The notes: generated from the letters alone by a model not told the origin. 64,000 nucleotides of DNA from Bacillus velezensis (GCF_001461825.1 NZ_LLZC01000012.1:806001-870000), one strand, 5' to 3'. Positions 51,993 to 60,986 are shown, numbered from the stretch's first letter. Program-made: numbers and translations.

Positions 51993-52334
51993 GTGGGATA
52001 TACAATGTGTCCTAAAATGGAATCCGCTTTTTCCCTTTTGGGAAAGCGCTGGAACGGCCTCATTATCCATGTACTGATGGACGGGCCGAAACGATTTAAA
52101 GATATGACCGAAACGATACCGACAATCAGCCAAAAAATGCTCGCGGAGCGGCTCAAAGAGCTGGAACAAAATGAAATCGTCGAGCGTCAGGTGCTGCCTG
52201 AAACACCTGTCAAAGTCATTTATAAACTGACTGATAAAGGCATGGCCCTGCAAGCCGTTTTTCAGGAAATGCAAAAATGGGCAGACAGTTTTTGCGAGCC
52301 CGGGGGATCTGCCAACGACACATGTGATGAATAA
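51993..52334 (+). CDS. yodB: DUF24/MarR-type redox-sensing repressor YodB
   Basis: 113 residues, GTG start. HxlR-type winged helix: SLLGKRWNGLIIHVLMDGPK, ISQKMLAERLKELEQNEIVE. The redox Cys6 is in YTMCPKM, and two C-terminal Cys occur at 101 and 111 (SFCEP, DTCDE). In B. subtilis Cys6 and a C-terminal Cys form an intersubunit disulfide under quinone or diamide stress, releasing yodC, azoR1 and spx. Confidence 0.92.
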   Translation: MGYTMCPKMESAFSLLGKRWNGLIIHVLMDGPKRFKDMTETIPTISQKMLAERLKELEQNEIVERQVLPETPVKVIYKLTDKGMALQAVFQEMQKWADSFCEPGGSANDTCDE

Positions 52335-52335
52335 C

Positions 52336-52364
52336 AAAGGCTGCCCAAGGCAGCCTTTTCTTAA
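52336..52364. terminator. Terminator of yodB
   Basis: Stem AAGGCTGCC / GGCAGCCTT with loop CAA, then TTCTTAAT. Probably also used by the convergent CPCC gene. Confidence 0.82.
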
Positions 52365-52373
52365 TAATAATGT

Positions 52374-52742
52374 TTACTCGTCATAAAAACCATTAATATC
52401 AAAATTGTTCAGATTGAGGTTCAAGCCTTTTAATTGCTTTAATAAAGCATCGAATGTAAGGAAATGATCATTTTTACATTCCGCCGGAACATCATTTGGA
52501 GAAAATAGTTTCATTCCCCCCTCAATCCACTGTTTCCGGTATAACTGAAATGCCGCTTCAATTAAATGATCAGGCGTTACAATAAACCCTAAGCTTACGT
52601 CATGGTCCTCACTGTAGCCGAATTCAAACCCGCAGCAGGGGCAAATATCAAATGTTTTTTGATATTCCCCGTTATAAACGGGACTTGTCTCTAATCCTTT
52701 AAATCCGCATATTAAACAAGGGTACAACTCACTAACCAACAT
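52374..52742 (-). CDS. CPCC-family cysteine-rich protein
   Basis: 122 residues. The N-terminal zinc ribbon has two CxxC pairs (YPCLICGFKG and FDICPCCGFEFGYSEDHD), the signature of the CPCC family. The C-terminal part is acidic and helical (FDALLKQLKGLNLNLNNFD). Members often occur as single orphan immunity-like or accessory proteins next to polymorphic toxins, but no toxin is adjacent here. I do not recall it between yodB and yodA of strain 168. ATG with AGAGGG upstream. Confidence 0.7.
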   Translation of the reverse strand: MLVSELYPCLICGFKGLETSPVYNGEYQKTFDICPCCGFEFGYSEDHDVSLGFIVTPDHLIEAAFQLYRKQWIEGGMKLFSPNDVPAECKNDHFLTFDALLKQLKGLNLNLNNFDINGFYDE

Positions 52743-52794
52743 ACATCCCTCTTTTATTCAGTTTGCAATCATTCAGAACAAGCGGGGAGGCCTT

Positions 52795-53184
52795 TTACAG
52801 TTTCCCGGTTAAAAACTGAGCCTCACCAAGCCCGAAGCTCCAATCGGCGTTCCCGTTTTCTGTAATGGAAATCATGACGTCCTCGGGTGATATGCCGCAT
52901 TCTGTTTTAAGCTGATCAGCCATCAGTTGATATAATGTTTCTTTTTGATGTTCGGTGCGCGCTTTGCTGACAATGCTGATGATGACAAGATCTTTGCTTC
53001 TTTTGAAACCGAGCCCGGTATCTTCAATGATAAGCTCATGAGGCCGATGCTGGTGAACGATCTGATAACGGTCCGTTACAGGGACGTCAAAAGCTTTAAC
53101 CATGGCGTAATGGGCGGTATCCAGTAATTTTTTTAATGCTGCGTCATCCCGGCCTTCAATAACGTCAAAACGAAGTAATGGCAT
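52795..53184 (-). CDS. yodA: Tautomerase-family protein YodA
   Basis: 129 residues. Pro2-type tautomerase: the mature protein would start [11 protein letters not shown], with Pro as catalytic base. [20 protein letters not shown] and the C-terminal [17 protein letters not shown] fit the 4-oxalocrotonate tautomerase-like family, long form. Substrate unknown. It probably belongs to the same stress-response neighbourhood as yodB/yodC. Confidence 0.85.
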   Translation of the reverse strand: MPLLRFDVIEGRDDAALKKLLDTAHYAMVKAFDVPVTDRYQIVHQHRPHELIIEDTGLGFKRSKDLVIISIVSKARTEHQKETLYQLMADQLKTECGISPEDVMISITENGNADWSFGLGEAQFLTGKL

Positions 53185-53384
53185 ATTTTATTCCCCCTGA
53201 TGGTTTTATAATGTCGCAACTTGTAAAAAAGTATAACAGTTAATCAAAATGTAATCAAATTATAACCAAAATATTTATACATTAATGCAATATCAGAGAG
53301 AGGCACATGTTGTTACAATCGCCCAATCAATTTCCTCATTTTATGAATACGCTTAAGAATAGGCAGACATAAAGGAGGAAAAAC

Positions 53385-53624
53385 ATGTACCCTCGTCATG
53401 CATTGTATCGCGGGAATTTCGGTCCTGCCGGATTTCCGGCGAGAAGTCCTTTTTTGTTCGGCGCTCCTTTATTCGGCGGATTTTTAGGCGGTCTTCTCGG
53501 AGGCGTAATTGCCACAGGTTTTACAAGACCCCGCTATCCGTACGGGTTCGCCGGTTACGGATACGGAGGCGTCCCATACGGCGGTTTCGGTCCGGGAGCC
53601 GGCGGTTATCCGCCATTTTATTAA
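53385..53624 (+). CDS. Gly/Tyr-rich coat-like protein
   Basis: 79 residues. Gly/Pro/Tyr-rich ends flank a hydrophobic Gly zipper (APLFGGFLGGLLGGVIATGF). The composition matches small spore coat or crust proteins. It may correspond to B. subtilis YojB from its place in the map, but I am not certain. ATG 53385 behind AAAGGAGG. Leader 53185-53384 contains nothing else I can support. Confidence 0.65.
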   Translation: MYPRHALYRGNFGPAGFPARSPFLFGAPLFGGFLGGLLGGVIATGFTRPRYPYGFAGYGYGGVPYGGFGPGAGGYPPFY

Positions 53625-53627
53625 AGA

Positions 53628-53660
53628 AAAAACGGCCTGCATCGCGCGGGCCGTTTTTTT
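53628..53660. terminator. Terminator between the coat-like gene and the Hsp20-like gene
   Basis: Stem AAAAACGGCCTGC / GCGCGGGCCGTTTTT (imperfect) followed by TTTTATC; serves both convergent genes. Confidence 0.8.
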
Positions 53661-54124
53661 TATCTTAAAATCTCCACTTCCGATAAATTGTAGTCTTCCT
53701 GTTTTGAAAACATAACTTCAATCATCCCGTCTTTATAGACTGCTTTTGTTCCTTTCCGTTTGACGAGGCTCGGAAGGATGATTTCTTTTTTTCCTTCTCC
53801 CAGACTGCTGTTCTCTACAACGAGGCTGTGTGACGTATGCTTAATCCTGATACGGTCGAGTTCCTCTTGTTCTGCGGGAATTTTCGCAAAAACATGATCG
53901 GATGTTTCAAAAAGGTCAATTTCCGGCTTGGGCGGTTCCGCTTCGACCGGATCGGCCTTTTTGGACATTGGGTCGCGAAAAGGGAACTGTCCGGCATAAC
54001 CGGCGCCGAATACGCTTTCCATCACTCGGTTGACATATGTCTCGACATCTTTCGGATCAGCATTTTTAAACGTTTCTTTAGAGAACTGATTTTGGAAGGG
54101 AAAATATCTGTTCCAATCAAACAC
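53660..54124 (-). CDS. Hsp20/alpha-crystallin-like protein
   Basis: 154 residues. The C-terminal 90 residues fit a weak Hsp20 fold: PEIDLFETSDHVFAKIPAEQ, IRIKHTSHSLVVENS, LPSLVKRKGTKAVYKDGMIEVMF. The N-terminus (FDWNRYFPFQNQFSK) is that of coat-associated sHsp-like proteins such as CotM or GerT. It may be GerT, a sigma-K germination and coat protein, but I cannot confirm the name. It lies next to a Gly/Tyr-rich coat-like gene. Confidence 0.65.
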   Translation of the reverse strand: MFDWNRYFPFQNQFSKETFKNADPKDVETYVNRVMESVFGAGYAGQFPFRDPMSKKADPVEAEPPKPEIDLFETSDHVFAKIPAEQEELDRIRIKHTSHSLVVENSSLGEGKKEIILPSLVKRKGTKAVYKDGMIEVMFSKQEDYNLSEVEILR

Positions 54125-54221
54125 GGCATCTCACCCTTTCTTAACGGACAACATAGTATATGCCCGCCGGAAGCTTCCCGTGATATAATATAATCTGTTT
54201 ACAGAAAGGAAGGGGAAGGCC

Positions 54222-55118
54222 GTGCAAGGGAATAACGCAAGAAAAGGAATCATTTATACCGCTTGTTCTTTCGCCATGTGGGGGCTGTTTCCGGTCTATT
54301 GGAAACTTCTTGAACAAATACCCGCATTGGACATTTTAGCTCACCGGATTTTATGGTCATTTGTTTTCATGTGTGTGCTTTTAACTGTGCTTAAGAAGTG
54401 GAAAACCGGATGGCGTGAACTGCGTCTTTTGAAATCGGAAGGGGGCCTGCTGGCGCTTTTTTTCGCTTCCGTTTTAATTTCCGTTAATTGGTTTGTGTAC
54501 ATATGGGCCGTCAATCACGGCTTTTTGCTTGAAGCAAGTCTCGGGTACTACATTAATCCGCTCGTTTCCGTTCTTTTGGGCATCCTATTCTTAAAAGAAA
54601 AGCTTAACAAGATGCAAACAGCAGCCGTTTCTATTGCCGGGGCGGCCGTGATCATATCTGCGTTTCAATATGGCGCGGTTCCTTATATCGCATTGCTGCT
54701 TGCATTCAGCTTCGGCCTGTACGGCTTATGTAAAAAAAGAACCCGCATGTCCAGCACGATCGGATTGACGCTGGAGACGCTTTTGATTACCCCGGCTGCA
54801 CTTATTTATTTAGGATATACAGCTGACGGGAGCACTTCCGGGTCCTTGGGGGCAGGAACATGGGCGCTCCTATTTTTCGCAGGCGTATTTACGGCCTTGC
54901 CGCTGTTACTGTTTGCAGAGGGGGCAAAGCGTCTGCCGCTGTATCAAGTCGGCATTTTGCAATATATAGCGCCGACCATTACCCTTATGCTCGGCGTATT
55001 TGTGTATCATGAACCATTTTCCGGGCAAAAAGCGTTTACCTTCATTTGTATATGGGCAGCATTGCTTTTGTTTACCTTTTCACAGATCAAATGGAAGCGG
55101 CCGATAAAAAGCCGCTAA
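54222..55118 (+). CDS. yojE: EamA/RarD-family transporter YojE
   Basis: 298 residues with ten membrane segments in two EamA repeats. RarD signature: RKGIIYTACSFAMWGLFPVY, ALDILAHRILWSFVFM, NHGFLLEASLGYYINPLVSV, and the second repeat ending LYQVGILQYIAPTITLMLGV. Family members export metabolites; RarD links to chloramphenicol tolerance in Pseudomonas. GTG start at 54222, AAAGGAAGGGG upstream. Confidence 0.85.
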   Translation: MQGNNARKGIIYTACSFAMWGLFPVYWKLLEQIPALDILAHRILWSFVFMCVLLTVLKKWKTGWRELRLLKSEGGLLALFFASVLISVNWFVYIWAVNHGFLLEASLGYYINPLVSVLLGILFLKEKLNKMQTAAVSIAGAAVIISAFQYGAVPYIALLLAFSFGLYGLCKKRTRMSSTIGLTLETLLITPAALIYLGYTADGSTSGSLGAGTWALLFFAGVFTALPLLLFAEGAKRLPLYQVGILQYIAPTITLMLGVFVYHEPFSGQKAFTFICIWAALLLFTFSQIKWKRPIKSR

Positions 55119-55185
55119 GCCTTTCGCTTTCCAGCGATAGCTTAAATTATGTATAATCATTACGAGTATGTAAAGGAGCTGTACA

Positions 55186-55464
55186 ATGGGCACTGATAAA
55201 GACATAGCAAAAGCCTATCAGGCACTGTGGAATAACCGCACTCTCCCGGCTTCAACTCTTGAAGAAGCGGAGAAGGCAATTGATCTTGAACTGCTTGATC
55301 AAAGAACACATCCGAGGCTCCGGAAGTCACCCGAGGAAAAGTTTGCTCTGGCGGTGCAGCGAATTGTAGATTCCCGGCTGCGGCCGATTGAGAAATATGA
55401 ATTGGTTGAACTACATACGAAGCGTTTGCAATTTTTAAAAGAAGAAAGAGGGGAGCAGCTATGA
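55186..55464 (+). CDS. yozR: YozR, protein of unknown function
   Basis: 92 residues, ATG 55186 behind AAAGGAG. Basic, helical (DIAKAYQALWNNRTLPASTL, LEEAEKAIDLELLDQRTHPR). It overlaps the yojF start by four bases and is co-transcribed with yojF and bshB2. This link to bacillithiol synthesis is positional only. Confidence 0.75.
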   Translation: MGTDKDIAKAYQALWNNRTLPASTLEEAEKAIDLELLDQRTHPRLRKSPEEKFALAVQRIVDSRLRPIEKYELVELHTKRLQFLKEERGEQL

Positions 55465-55811
55465 AAGCGATCATAAAAGAAGATGTGCAAACTTCTTTAG
55501 AGCGATATGCCGATCGTCCTGTATATATCCATTTGGAAACAACGACCGGTTCTTATTCAGCGCATCTGAATGAGAAAAACATGACGGTTGTAGCCTATAT
55601 ACGCAATGCAAAAGTGACGTACCATCAGGCGAAAATCAAAGGAAACGGCCCGTACCGCGTCGGTTTGAAAACAGAAGAGGGCTGGATTTACGCAGAAGGT
55701 CTGACTGAGTATACAGTAGATGACGAAGACCGTCTGTTAATGGCTGGGCATCTGCCGGGCGGAAAATTGGCGATTTCGCTTCAAATCAGCGAAAAGCCGT
55801 TTACAGTTTAA
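55461..55811 (+). CDS. yojF: YojF, DUF1806 family
   Basis: 116 residues. Beta-rich (DRPVYIHLETTTGSYSAHLN, NAKVTYHQAKIKGNGPYRVG). DUF1806/YojF proteins are almost always encoded before BshB2 and the structure is known in this family, but the function is not. It overlaps yozR by four bases and precedes bshB2 by 17 bases. Confidence 0.85.
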   Translation: MKAIIKEDVQTSLERYADRPVYIHLETTTGSYSAHLNEKNMTVVAYIRNAKVTYHQAKIKGNGPYRVGLKTEEGWIYAEGLTEYTVDDEDRLLMAGHLPGGKLAISLQISEKPFTV

Positions 55812-55828
55812 AGAAAAGGGTGAAAATC

Positions 55829-56494
55829 ATGAAAGAACATGTACTCGTCATCCTGCCTCACCCTGATGATGAATCATACGGAGTGGCAGGGCTGATTGCT
55901 TTACACAGACAAAAAGATATTCCCGTTACGTATGCATGCGCAACGCTTGGCGAAATGGGCCGGAACATGGGAGATCCCTTTTTCGCGAACCGTGAAACAC
56001 TGCCGCTGTTAAGAAAGCAAGAGCTGATTGACGCATGCAAAGCAATGGACGTTACTGACCTGAGAATGCTCGGGCTTCGTGATAAAACACTTGAATTTGA
56101 AGATGACGAGTGGCTCGCGGATATGATGGAAGAGATTATCGACGATGTAAAACCGAGTCTGATTGTCACATTCTATCCGGAGCACGGAGTCCATCCGGAT
56201 CATGATGCATGCGGCGAAGCGGTCATCAGAGCGCTTTACAGAAAGAAAAAAGAGGACCGCCCGCGCACGCTTTGCATGGCAATCACCCGCAACAGGGAGG
56301 AAGCCGTCGGCAAGCCTGATGTCATTCTTGATATTAAAGAGGTTGCCGATATAAAAATGAATGCCTTAAAAGCGCACCGCACCCAAACGGAAGGCATGCT
56401 GAGAGAGCTGGAAGAAAAAATAAAAAATAACGAGCCGGTTCTTCAGACATGGTTTGAAGAAGAAGTGTATTGGACATATCCGTGGAAAGACTGA
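55829..56494 (+). CDS. bshB2: Bacillithiol N-acetylglucosamine deacetylase BshB2
   Basis: 221 residues. LmbE/PIG-L family zinc deacetylase that removes acetyl from GlcNAc-malate in bacillithiol synthesis. Zinc and catalytic motifs: LPHPDDESYG and YPEHGVHPDHDACGEA. ATG 55829 behind AAAAGGGTG gives the B. subtilis length. Functionally linked to brxA at 10.4 kb, which uses bacillithiol. Confidence 0.92.
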   Translation: MKEHVLVILPHPDDESYGVAGLIALHRQKDIPVTYACATLGEMGRNMGDPFFANRETLPLLRKQELIDACKAMDVTDLRMLGLRDKTLEFEDDEWLADMMEEIIDDVKPSLIVTFYPEHGVHPDHDACGEAVIRALYRKKKEDRPRTLCMAITRNREEAVGKPDVILDIKEVADIKMNALKAHRTQTEGMLRELEEKIKNNEPVLQTWFEEEVYWTYPWKD

Positions 56495-56496
56495 TA

Positions 56497-56534
56497 AAAA
56501 AGGGATAAGGCTGAAATGCCTTATCCCTTTTTTT
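56497..56534. terminator. Bidirectional terminator between bshB2 and rsbRC
   Basis: Stem AAAAAGGGATAAGGC / GCCTTATCCCTTTTT with loop TGAAAT. It overlaps the last codons of the convergent rsbRC. Confidence 0.85.
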
Positions 56535-57369
56535 GTGCCAGATCGGAAGCGATCGCTTCCGCAAGCGAAGACCGTATTGATAAATTTGAAAAACTCAGTC
56601 CGAGCTGCACCGCGGTTTGGGCGATTTCAGGACGGATTCCGGATAATGTCGCTTTCACGCCGAGCATTCCGAGTGATTCAATTAAGGTGAAAAGCTGTTG
56701 GGCAACCATCGTATCAATCATGGCTACGCCCGATAAATCAATGTACAGCTGAGTGATGCGCTTCTCTGAACACTGGTGCAGCGTATTCTCCAAAATCATT
56801 TTGGCTCTTGCCGTGTCAATATCCCCGATCAGCGGCAGCAGTCCGACATTGTCAAAAAGCACAATTACCGGCGAGCTCAGCTCGGTGATCAATTCTTTTT
56901 GCGCTTCAAGCTGAATGTTTGTGTTTTTATACATTTCCTCTATGAAAATATGAATGACCACATCAAACGATTTGATCAGCGTATGGAATATATCTTCGGC
57001 ATCTTCTTCTGTCACGGTGTCCGTATGAAGTCTGGTAAACTGCTTGACATGGCCGACATACAAATCACGAACTCTGATAAACTCGCGAATAATATAATGG
57101 ATGGGAGTTTTTAAATGTTCTTTATCCCGTGCGGCTTTAAACGCCCACTTTTCCAAGGCCGCTGTATATACTTCCTTCTCTTCAGAAAAAATCCGATTGA
57201 GTTGATAATTAAACGCCAGATTTTGTTTTTTCAGATTTGTGAGTACAGCCGGGTCAGTAGAAGCATAAACAGAATCAGGATCCGTTTCATGAAGCGTATC
57301 AAACCATGTCTGACTGATGTCCTCCGCCCGTTCAGTTAAATAATCGTACAGCAGTTTATGTTTTGGCAT
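56521..57369 (-). CDS. rsbRC: Stressosome co-antagonist RsbRC (YojH)
   Basis: 282 residues. N-terminal globin-like sensor domain (about 1-140) and C-terminal STAS domain (about 160-275): LSSPVIVLFDNVGLLPLIGD, IDLSGVAMIDTMVAQQL (phosphorylatable Thr) and KATLSGIRPEIAQTAVQLG (second Thr). It is one of the RsbR paralogues of the stressosome that controls sigma-B. ATG behind AGGAGG; the yojI gene lies upstream on the same strand, 13 bases away. Confidence 0.93.
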   Translation of the reverse strand: MPKHKLLYDYLTERAEDISQTWFDTLHETDPDSVYASTDPAVLTNLKKQNLAFNYQLNRIFSEEKEVYTAALEKWAFKAARDKEHLKTPIHYIIREFIRVRDLYVGHVKQFTRLHTDTVTEEDAEDIFHTLIKSFDVVIHIFIEEMYKNTNIQLEAQKELITELSSPVIVLFDNVGLLPLIGDIDTARAKMILENTLHQCSEKRITQLYIDLSGVAMIDTMVAQQLFTLIESLGMLGVKATLSGIRPEIAQTAVQLGLSFSNLSIRSSLAEAIASDLAQKKG

Positions 57370-57382
57370 TGCTGCTCCTCCT

Positions 57383-58744
57383 TTATAAAATCATCATTTT
57401 TTTCACATAACGCTTTTGCAGTTTCATCAGTCTGAAGAATAAACCGACAGCTCCTGCGGCAAGTCCTGCAATTAACCCGATCCAGTAGCCGTATGCCCCG
57501 AGGCCCGTATAAGTGCCGACTGCGTAACCGAGCGGAAGCCCGATAATCCAATACGACACAAAAGCCGCGCCGAGTGTATAGTTGACATCCTTATATCCTC
57601 TCAGAGCGCCTTGTATCGGAGCTGCTACGGCATCAGAAAGCTGGAAAAACAGCGCATAGATTAAAAAGTGCTGCGTCAACATGAGCACCGCCGGATCTGA
57701 TGTATACATTCCGGCGATTTGCGGCCTGAACAGTAAAATGAAAGCCGCCGTGCATAAAGAAAAACTAAGCGCCATCACGATCCCGATATAGCTGTATGAG
57801 CGGGCATCTCTATAGCGATTTGCGCCTGCTTCAAAGCCGACTAAAATGGTCATGGCCATGGATACGCTGAGCGGCAGCATATACAAGAGGGAAGCAAAAT
57901 TCATTGCCGCCTGGTGAGCTGCAATCGTCACCGTCTGAAAATGGCTCATAAGCAGTGTGACAGCCGCAAAAATGCTCGTTTCAAAAAATACCGCAAAACC
58001 GATAGGCAAACCGATTTTCAAAAGCTTTCTGCATTCAGACGGAGAAAAACGGTACAGTTTCCGAAATACAGAGTACCCGGCAAACGGCTCAAATCTGCAG
58101 ACGATAAAAAAGCTGATGGCGCAAATACACCAGTAAGTCAGGGCAGAAGCGAGCCCCGCACCGACTCCGCCCAATGCCGGCATGTTGAATTTCCCGAAAA
58201 TAAATACATAATTTAAAACAAAATTAATAGGCAATGAGCAAAGCGTAATAAGCATTGTGACTCGCGTTTTGCCGAGTGCATCAATAAACGAGCGCAAAAC
58301 GGTGTACACAAACAAAGGAAAAATACCGAGGGATAAAAAGCCTAAAAAGTGTTTTGCGATCGTCCGGACACGAGGTTCCAGTCCCAAATGTCCCAAGATC
58401 ATATCAACGGTGAAAAAGCCGATCAGGATAACCGCCGCACTGAGAACGGCCGCTACATAAACGGCCTGGATGACGGAAAACGGCACTTCCTTTTGTCTGC
58501 CGGCTCCAAACAGCTGCGAAACAACGGGCGTAACGGCCATTAATATTCCTGCAAGGCCCGTATAAACCGGTGTCCACAGGCTTGAACCGATTGCAACCCC
58601 GGCTAAATCGGCGGCGCTCACTTTTCCTGACATCACCGTATCCAAAAAGGTGATCAGGGAAAGGCCCGCCTGTGTGATTAAAATCGGAATGAAGATATGT
58701 AACAGCTGTCTGACCTTTTGGCCGATCGTGTTCGTTTCTCTCAA
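57383..58744 (-). CDS. yojI: MATE-family multidrug efflux transporter YojI
   Basis: 453 residues, 12 membrane spans in two halves. MATE signature: ITQAGLSLITFLDTVMSGKV, and in the second half GLPIGFAVFFETSIFAAVTL. It exports cationic drugs with Na+ or H+ (family knowledge). It starts ATG/TTG region at 58742-58744 just after a moderate AGGTT region, and probably shares a transcript with rsbRC downstream. Confidence 0.9.
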   Translation of the reverse strand: MRETNTIGQKVRQLLHIFIPILITQAGLSLITFLDTVMSGKVSAADLAGVAIGSSLWTPVYTGLAGILMAVTPVVSQLFGAGRQKEVPFSVIQAVYVAAVLSAAVILIGFFTVDMILGHLGLEPRVRTIAKHFLGFLSLGIFPLFVYTVLRSFIDALGKTRVTMLITLCSLPINFVLNYVFIFGKFNMPALGGVGAGLASALTYWCICAISFFIVCRFEPFAGYSVFRKLYRFSPSECRKLLKIGLPIGFAVFFETSIFAAVTLLMSHFQTVTIAAHQAAMNFASLLYMLPLSVSMAMTILVGFEAGANRYRDARSYSYIGIVMALSFSLCTAAFILLFRPQIAGMYTSDPAVLMLTQHFLIYALFFQLSDAVAAPIQGALRGYKDVNYTLGAAFVSYWIIGLPLGYAVGTYTGLGAYGYWIGLIAGLAAGAVGLFFRLMKLQKRYVKKMMIL

Positions 58745-58818
58745 GTTAGGTTCCCCGTTTCTTTATTTTAACGAGAGAAATTATAACATTTTATGTATAA
58801 AAAGCAATGAAAGCCGGC

Positions 58819-58929
58819 CTACTCTTTTTTGTCCGGTTTCGGCTTTTTAAACATCTTGGCATAAATGAATGAAAGTGAAATGACCCCTAAAAAAGTGCAG
58901 ATATATTGCATCAGCCGTGCGAATTCCAT
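58819..58929 (-). CDS. 36-residue membrane peptide
   Basis: ATG 58927-58929 with AAAGGAGG 10-13 bases upstream. The product starts MEFARLMQYICTFLG, has one span (CTFLGVISLSFIYAK) and a basic tail (MFKKPKPDKKE). It lies between yojI and the divergent cdaS. The topology (short exterior, Lys-rich inside) is typical of small regulatory membrane peptides. I do not recognise it by name. Confidence 0.6.
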   Translation of the reverse strand: MEFARLMQYICTFLGVISLSFIYAKMFKKPKPDKKE

Positions 58930-59021
58930 ATGATGTGCGCCTCCTTTCATGATTATGGTGCACACAGCGGCGCATATCCATGCGCGCGATGCAGAAAATA
59001 AGGGAAAGGAGCTGATGTGAC

Positions 59022-59648
59022 ATGCGCCACACTCAAATGACGGAAAGCGCGTTTACCGCTGCCGTTCAAACGTATTTGAAACAAATTACGGAGGATGCCG
59101 GAATGATACTGCGGACATTGGATGAAAAAGACCAATGCCTTCTTTGCGAATTAGATGAACTGGGACATACGTTTCAGGAAATGCAGGCTGTCGCTTCGTC
59201 GTTTTACCTGCAGACATATATCGAACATTTTACGCCTTCCTATACAGAGCTGGCGAGGGCCGTGCAGCATCTGGCGGAAGAAAAACACGGAGCGCTGATT
59301 GTGATTGAACGTGCAGATCCGCTGGACGGAATAATACAAAAAGGGACCAGCCTGCATGCCGAGATCAGTGCGGCTTTAATTGAGAGTATTTTTTATCCTG
59401 GCAATCCGCTTCACGACGGAGCCGTATTGGTCAGAGAAAACCGGGTTGTATCAGCAGCCAATGTGCTTCCGCTCACAACAAAACATGTCGATCTCAAATA
59501 CGGGACGCGCCACAGGGCCGCGATGGGTCTTTCGGCCGTGACTGATGCACTCGTGCTCGTTGTTTCAGAAGAAACGGGAAAAATGTCCTTTGCTAAAGAC
59601 GGCGGACTGTATCCGCTTGTTTCGCCGCGGGCGCTTCATACGAAATAA
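59022..59648 (+). CDS. cdaS: Sporulation-specific diadenylate cyclase CdaS (YojJ)
   Basis: 208 residues, B. subtilis length 207. DAC domain (about 85-205) that makes c-di-AMP: FYPGNPLHDGAVLV (DGA motif), YGTRHRAAMGLSAVTDALVL (RHR motif) and VSEETGKMSFA. The N-terminal 75 residues form the two helices that inhibit the enzyme in CdaS. Expressed in the forespore in B. subtilis. ATG 59022 behind AAAGGAG. Confidence 0.93.
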   Translation: MRHTQMTESAFTAAVQTYLKQITEDAGMILRTLDEKDQCLLCELDELGHTFQEMQAVASSFYLQTYIEHFTPSYTELARAVQHLAEEKHGALIVIERADPLDGIIQKGTSLHAEISAALIESIFYPGNPLHDGAVLVRENRVVSAANVLPLTTKHVDLKYGTRHRAAMGLSAVTDALVLVVSEETGKMSFAKDGGLYPLVSPRALHTK

Positions 59649-59766
59649 TAAGAAAATGGGAATATTGTACCCATTTAATATTAATAAGGTGAACATCTTT
59701 ACCTTTTTCTGTATTGATGTTATCGTTTAAATATACATAAAATTTAAAAGAATAGGGAGTGGAAAG

Positions 59767-60978
59767 ATGGCAAATGTATTGATGATCGGTTTTCCGGGAG
59801 AAGGCCATATCAATCCGTCTTTAGGCGTCGTAAAAGAACTGAAGGCAAAAGGGGAACATGTCGTATATTACGGCGTGAAGGAATATGAGAACAAAATCGC
59901 GTCAAGCGGAGCGGAATTCCGTGAATATGAAGATTTCCGAAAAGATGAATTCGGAAAAAACGCAACGGGTGATGAACAGCGGGACGCTACCGAGTTTTTA
60001 CTATTAATGATTGAGACTTCCAAAAAAGCCGCTCTCCGTATTCTTGAAGAAGTAAAGGATGAATCCTACGACTACATCCTGTATGATCATCATTTTCTGG
60101 CAGGAAGGCTCGTGAGAAACCAGCTGAAACTGCCGGCATATTCACTTTGTACGACATTTGCAATGAATGAAGCATTTATTAAAGAAGTGTTTTCAAATAC
60201 AAACCTTGTATCAGAGGAATCATCTCATTATCCGGCTTATACCGAAGCGGTCAGCCGGCTCAATGAAGAATTCAGCGCAGACATTAAAACGCCGTATGAT
60301 ATTTTCTCAAATGACGGCAGAAAAACCATCGTGTTTACTTCAAGAGCGTTTCAGCCGAAAGAAGAAGAGTTTGGCGATTCTTATCTCTTTGTCGGCCCGT
60401 CCATAACCAAAAGGGCGGCGGCTCAAGATTTCCCGTTTGAACAGCTTGAAGGAGAAAAAGTCCTGTTTATTTCCATGGGCACGATTTTTAACAATCAGAA
60501 GGAATTGTTTAATAAATGCTTAAAAGCGGCCAGAAACTTTAACGGAAAAGCCGTCATGTCAATCGGCAAACATCTTGACCCGGCGGAGCTTGATGAAATT
60601 CCTGAGAATGTCATTGTAAAGCCTTATGTTCCGCAGCTTGAGATCCTGAAGAGAGCGGACTTATTTATCACTCACGGCGGAATGAACAGTACGAGCGAAG
60701 GGCTTTACTACAAAACCCCGATGATCGTCATTCCGATGGGCGCAGATCAGTTCGCCGTCGGAAGCCAAGTGGAAAACACGGGCGCGGGCAAGATGTTTAA
60801 AAAAGAAGATGTAACAGCCGAACTGCTCACTGAAGCAATAAAAGAATTGAGCGAAAATCCTGAATATCAGACAAAAGCTTCTGAAATCGGAGAATCCCTG
60901 AAAGCGGCCGGCGGAGCACAGCGTGCAGCGGAATTGATAGCAGAAGACGTGAAAACTGCCGAGACCCGGGTTCTGTAA
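59767..60978 (+). CDS. yojK: GT1 macrolide/UDP-glycosyltransferase YojK
   Basis: 403 residues. GT-B fold, MGT family: LMIGFPGEGHINPSLGVVKE at the N-terminus, and the donor-binding motif PYVPQLEILKRADLFITHGG, NSTSEGLYYKTPMIVIPMGADQFAV (about residues 270-325). Close relatives glucosylate macrolides, flavonoids and other aglycones with UDP-glucose. Bacillus has other members (YjiC, YdhE). ATG 59767 behind AGGGAGTGG. Confidence 0.9.
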   Translation: MANVLMIGFPGEGHINPSLGVVKELKAKGEHVVYYGVKEYENKIASSGAEFREYEDFRKDEFGKNATGDEQRDATEFLLLMIETSKKAALRILEEVKDESYDYILYDHHFLAGRLVRNQLKLPAYSLCTTFAMNEAFIKEVFSNTNLVSEESSHYPAYTEAVSRLNEEFSADIKTPYDIFSNDGRKTIVFTSRAFQPKEEEFGDSYLFVGPSITKRAAAQDFPFEQLEGEKVLFISMGTIFNNQKELFNKCLKAARNFNGKAVMSIGKHLDPAELDEIPENVIVKPYVPQLEILKRADLFITHGGMNSTSEGLYYKTPMIVIPMGADQFAVGSQVENTGAGKMFKKEDVTAELLTEAIKELSENPEYQTKASEIGESLKAAGGAQRAAELIAEDVKTAETRVL

Positions 60979-60986
60979 TCACAGCC

